Assembly: GCA_002224055.1 (NCBI GenBank)
Contig: AZLU01000376.1
Location: 1 to 24,153 of the forward strand
DNA: 24,153 nucleotides
DNA from: Pezizomycotina sp. ARF18
Taxonomy: Eukaryota > Ascomycota
Direction: 5' to 3'
Positions 20,844 through 24,153 of this stretch are shown here, in pieces. Below the pieces are notes generated by a model, which had not been told where the DNA came from, searched no databases, and saw only the letters and a list, made by a program, of their open reading frames with translations. The position numbers were made by a program, and so were the translations under genes. How positions within the stretch are numbered: the stretch's first letter is position 1; every line of letters begins with the position of its first letter.

Positions 20844-21408
20844 ATGGACGGTCAATCTGAATTTGCAAGGCCTTCATTGGCTTGTTACTCATATTTTCTG
20901 CTTCGCATCATGTAATTACATGCAAGTATGTTAGCCTTAAGTGGGACATCCGAGTCTCACGAGCTGTTCTCTCTCATTTCTACACTTTTTTCTCCCCAGA
21001 GAAAAACGCTATTTATAGATACAGTATGCGCTGCGATGCAGTCGGACAAGACAATTTTTCACTTTTCTTTTCCTCTGCTCTTGTCTCAAGGGAGCCTAAA
21101 GAGCAACGTGTACGGTCACAGGAGGAATAAAGCTCAGCATTATATGCGTATAGCTGAGTTAGACGTCTACGGTATTGTTCCTTTTTTTTTTCCTTTTTTG
21201 TCCTTTCGCTTTCTTTCCTTTTTTTTTTTTTTGTTTTCTCTTTTTTTTTTTTTTTTCCTTCCTGCTTTTCTTGAGATGAAAATGAATCAACGAACCACCC
21301 AACGCTGACCAGGTTTCCGCAGATACATTAGCCTTTTTAACAAAAAACACCCACACTTCGGAAGGACGGTTGATCAGGTGCAGCTATCCTTGCAAGTCAA
21401 GAACATGA
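20844..21408 (+). CDS. Putative three-exon gene, unknown product
   Basis: I do not recognise this protein. A model with exons 20844-20883, 20935-21171 and 21323-21408 joins in frame at both introns (51 and 151 bases) and gives 120 residues. It starts MDGQSEFARPSLA, continues with SGTSESHELFSLISTLFSP, KTLFIDTVCAAMQSDKTIFH and RRNKAQHYMRIAELDVY, and crosses intron 2 to DTLAFLTKNTHTSEGRLIR. The first donor (GTTACT) is weak. The second intron carries long T runs and ends TTTCCGCAG. A strong donor-like GAG|GTAAGT at 21422 lies in a neighbouring frame, so the gene may continue further right with a frame change like those elsewhere. Another frame is open over much of exon 2, so amino-acid character is the main support. 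Confidence 0.4.
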
Positions 21409-22380
21409 CAGGCTGGCGAGAGGTAAGTTGAGCAGAGGAAGATACAAAAGAAGAAGAGAGAAGAAGTGAATTCCAATTCCATTTTTCGAAGCGGACAGAA
21501 TGAAATAGAAAAACTTTCCGGGCTCGCATTTTCTTCAAAGACGAAATCCTCATCATTTGATTTTATATTTCCATGTATACTTACTACACTACTATGGTGC
21601 AAAAAAACAAAAATGATGAGCAATGAAAAATTTTCACTCTCTACTTAATCAATCACTTCTCCTATTTACTTTTTTTTTTCTTTCTCGCATACAAAATCCT
21701 CAGCCTTTCCCGCTATATCCCTCAAAAAGTTTCATATTGGCGTTTGACATGCTTATATATAAACCATAGTTTGTCCCCACCCCCGCCTTGTCAGCTCTTT
21801 TTTTCTTTTCCTTCTAGTTTTAGATTTCTTTTTCCTTTTTCATCGCATCATTCTCGGTTACACAGCGAGCCCATTCGTCTTCTCCCGTACTTCCAAACTT
21901 AGGCCTAAGCAGCGGTTTAGTGGGGAATCCACCCCACTAGCTTTAAGCGTACTACTTCCGACTTGCTCCACGTTCGTATGCGCAATACGTTAGTATACAG
22001 TAGTGGCCTCATTGCACGTCGCCAATGGCTGCAGACTTTTTTGGGGATAGTGTTGTTCATGATGTGTTGGCTTGGTCCTTTTTGCAGCTCTCTTATTTTA
22101 CTGCACTACCAACTCAGCAAAACCTTCTTCTCTTCTACAAAAGCCAAAACCTTCAAAACCTCCATCGCTTTCACAATTCCAATTGCTTTCTTTATTCTTT
22201 TCGAGGATCCTTTCCCAGGACGAGAAATCGTCTTCAGTTGAAGTTTTGCCCTCCGTTCCATGAAGCTTTCTTTATACATAAAGTTGGGATGAAACTTTGT
22301 GTAGTCTAAGTATTCGGCAGCCGCGGTTCAGCCTTAGCCATTTGGGCCTAATTGGCGCTTGTCTCCCTCAAAACTGCCTT
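21409..22380. other. Unassigned region
   Basis: No supported gene. The minus strand between about 22080 and 22310 is open in two frames, a 61-codon one including KTSTEDDFSSWERILEKNK, but this stretch is purine-rich on that strand, which itself keeps frames open. Confidence 0.35.
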
Positions 22381-23273
22381 TCAGGCCGTGGTGGGCAGCG
22401 TGCACACTTTCGCCCCTAATTGATCGAGCGATTCGTAAAACGCGACTAAAGTCTCAGGACTGTGCTGTACAGGGATCAGACGGGGCAACGGCTAGAGACA
22501 ATGGGCAAACCTTTAATCTGCACGCCCCTTTCTAGATTTTGCCTGCGCCGTCGGCCGACAGTACGGAGGTTAGGAGAGCGTCCAGGAGGGAAAAGTCGAA
22601 GCTCCCGTTCGTTACAATGCGGTTCGAAAAAATATACTTCCCCTGCTTTCTCCGGAATTTAGCCGTATGAATGGGACTCGTTCCTCTGATGCGGGTTTTG
22701 AGTGGTCGATTTATGACCTGTAAGCCAATTCGTCTTTTGGATTTCGAGATAATAAGTGTGCGCTCTTATTTTCACACTTGGAGCTCGAGGGGCTTCTCTT
22801 GCTGAAGACCGAACAACAATTCGTTACATCCAACCTCCGTCTCGCATGGAATGACTTTGAAAGATCGGCTTGGCACTGCAGGCAATCGACCTTAGGGCGA
22901 TGGCTGGCCATTCGGTTTTTTTTAGTAAAGGAAAACCTGTATGGCCAAAACAAGAGGGGGTCTAACTTTACGCCAATTCGGGCCGTTGCTATTCCGCCCT
23001 GGGATCGAACTACAGGGCACAAAAAAAGATAAAGGCACGTCTTCTTTTAGACCTCGATTTTTCGCCATTAGTTCCATTCGCTGGAATTACTGGCGAATTT
23101 TCTAAATTTATTTTTCTTTTTTTAAAGAATAAATCTCTTCGTTCCGAAGCAGTTTGTGGGCCTTCGGGAAATCCGCGAGAACGAACGAATTCGACAATAC
23201 CACATTTCTCGGAGCTTTTCAGACTCCCACTATGAAGAGATAACAAGAAGATGAGCTCGAGTAGTAGCTTCAT
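22381..23273 (-). CDS. Coding-like fragments in shifting frames, unknown product
   Basis: Several minus-strand open stretches look like pieces of one or two proteins. A frame at 23273-23010 has an ATG and includes SSEKCGIVEFVRSRGFPEGP and ENSPVIPANGTNGEKS. A 77-codon frame without an ATG, 22765-22532, includes RIGLQVINRPLKTRIRG and KYIFSNRIVTNGSFDFSLLD. Then come a frame with ERGVQIKGLPIVSSRCPV (stop at 22476-22478) and one with VQHSPETLVAFYESLDQLGA (stop at 22381-22383). The successive pieces need frame changes as in the identified genes, or unrecognised introns. I recognise no family. A decayed gene is the alternative. Confidence 0.35.
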
Positions 23274-23421
23274 CTTTAGGAAAAAAAAATCTTTTTTAAT
23301 AATTTTTCAATTTCTTTATTTATTTTTACAAGCGAAACAAACGATATCCGAGCTGGCTTTTTCGTCGGTCAGGATATTGTTTGTTTTGAAGAAAAAAAAA
23401 TTTATTTATAATAACTGAAGA

Positions 23422-23454
23422 TGGCCAATCCAAAAAGATCTATTCTTTTGGATT
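23422..23454. repeat. 33-base hairpin repeat, copy 1
   Basis: First copy of a direct repeat beginning TGGCCAATCC. It contains the inverted repeat AATCCAAAA ... TTTTGGATT around a 10-base loop. The second copy lies 540 bases to the right, with two mismatches. Confidence 0.85.
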
Positions 23455-23545
23455 TCTTATTTTTACTTTATTGCGGTCTGCAACCCGGTGCGACTCGTAT
23501 TGACAAGGCCTGCTTTTACGATAGGGGGACTTTGAAATGTATTGA

Positions 23546-23740
23546 TCCCCTTTTGCCTGCCTGTCGCCGCGTGGAATAACCAATCGTCTCCGCAGTATCG
23601 TTTCTGCTAGGGATGCAAAACTCCGACAAGCATTTCAAGCTCTACACGAGCTGTGCGGATTTACTACTTCGAATAACATAATCCAACTAAATCAACCTTC
23701 TCTGGACGGAGAGGAACAAGTTTTAGGTTTCCTATGCTAA
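23546..23740 (+). CDS. Open fragment, unknown product
   Basis: A 64-codon plus-strand frame without an ATG runs from just after a TGA (23543-23545) to TAA at 23738-23740. It includes RGITNRLRSIVSARDAKLRQ, AFQALHELCGFTTSNN and LNQPSLDGEEQVLGFLC, which read like ordinary protein. It would be a terminal exon or a frameshifted remnant. I recognise no family. Confidence 0.3.
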   Translation, partial: SPFACLSPRGITNRLRSIVSARDAKLRQAFQALHELCGFTTSNNIIQLNQPSLDGEEQVLGFLC

Positions 23741-23769
23741 GGGGAGAGTAACTTGGTTGATACTACTAA

Positions 23770-23790
23770 GGGTGGGTGGGAGTGGGTGGG
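23770..23790 (+). other. G-quadruplex motif
   Basis: Five G-triplets separated by one to three bases (GGGTGGGTGGGAGTGGGTGGG) on the plus strand match the standard G-quadruplex pattern with very short loops. It lies just after the open frame ending at 23740. Confidence 0.8.
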
Positions 23791-23961
23791 TTTTTTTAAT
23801 AAGGGAGGGAACGTTTTTATAATACGGTCGAAAAGTCTTGGAGAGCAAGACTTGGAGAGCAACCAGTACATACAGCATTTTTTTAGACCTTCCGGACGGT
23901 TTCTGTAATCAACGTGTTCGTTTACCGTGGAGAGGAGGGCACGACGGATGCATGATAAAAC

Positions 23962-23994
23962 TGGCCAATCCAAAAAGATCTATCCTTGTGGATT
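23962..23994. repeat. 33-base hairpin repeat, copy 2
   Basis: Second copy of the repeat at 23422-23454, differing at two positions, one of which weakens the hairpin stem. It abuts the stop of the minus-strand frame at 23994. Confidence 0.85.
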
Positions 23995-24153
23995 CAACGG
24001 CCTGCAACTACCCAGGATTCGACGAACGGAACGCTTTTCAACCAATTATCAGCTTTGAGCAAGGAAGGAAGACCATCGATCAACATCACTTGAGAAAATT
24101 CAATCATAGCCTGTCTCCACGGTTCTTCCTTCTGTTCGAGTTGTCGCGCCAAA
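23994..24153 (-). CDS. Partial open frame at right edge, unknown product
   Basis: On the minus strand a frame enters from the right edge and runs about 52 codons to a TGA at 23994-23996. It includes LARQLEQKEEPWRQAMIEFS, LIDGLPSLLKADNWLKSV and PFVESWVVAGR, with a helical, balanced composition. It may be the C-terminus of a gene outside the window. The plus strand is also open here, so the direction is not certain. No family was recognised. Confidence 0.4.
   Translation of the reverse strand, partial: LARQLEQKEEPWRQAMIEFSQVMLIDGLPSLLKADNWLKSVPFVESWVVAGR

Noticed and set aside
22985-23025. Minus-strand TAGTTCGATCC as a tRNA B box
   Set aside because: The flanking stem does not pair properly and no A box was found upstream.
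1-24153. CRISPR arrays, bacterial operons or phage genes
   Set aside because: No regularly spaced repeats are present, and the introns and gene families are fungal.

Overview
The window looks like nuclear DNA of a filamentous ascomycete. Introns are short (about 51-209 bases), start with GT, end in AG, and usually carry a CTAAC/CTAAT-type branch site. Long poly(dT), poly(dA) and pyrimidine tracts fill promoters, introns and intergenic space. A Pal1-family gene is present, and that family is fungal. I cannot name the species.

Layout. Positions 1-505 hold a frameshifted coding-like stretch on the minus strand. About 0.5-8.2 kb is a gene-poor block with dense stops in all frames, one possible old reading frame (3.37-3.86 kb), a T14A15 palindrome and a weak tRNA-like site. 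From 8.2 to 18.2 kb lies the gene-rich core. It starts with an unrecognised, probably helical protein (minus, 8216-9576), which diverges across a 509-base poly(dT)-rich spacer from a PWI-domain, RS-rich splicing factor of the SRRM1 type (plus, 10086-12222). That gene converges on the U6 snRNA 3'-end exonuclease USB1/Mpn1 (minus, 12748-14040). Further on come an unassigned terminal exon (minus, 15671-15879) and a Pal1 cell-morphology protein (plus, about 16896-18199). From 18.2 to 20.8 kb is T-rich intergenic DNA. The last 3.3 kb carries unassigned candidates: a three-exon model (20844-21408), coding-like minus-strand fragments (22381-23273), a plus-strand fragment (23546-23740), a 33-base hairpin-forming direct repeat, a G-quadruplex motif and an open frame running off the right edge.

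Two genes share a theme: SRRM1-type PWI proteins act in pre-mRNA splicing, and USB1 matures the U6 snRNA used by the spliceosome. Their tail-to-tail placement may be chance.

The most important observation concerns sequence quality. All four well-supported multi-hundred-codon genes are interrupted by one- or two-base frame changes, while the protein motifs continue in the next frame. Many of the breaks sit where one or two bases of a G, C or T run seem to be missing. This fits uncorrected homopolymer deletions in the assembly better than four neighbouring pseudogenes, so gene ends and frames here should be treated as provisional. I found no convincing new multi-gene system.
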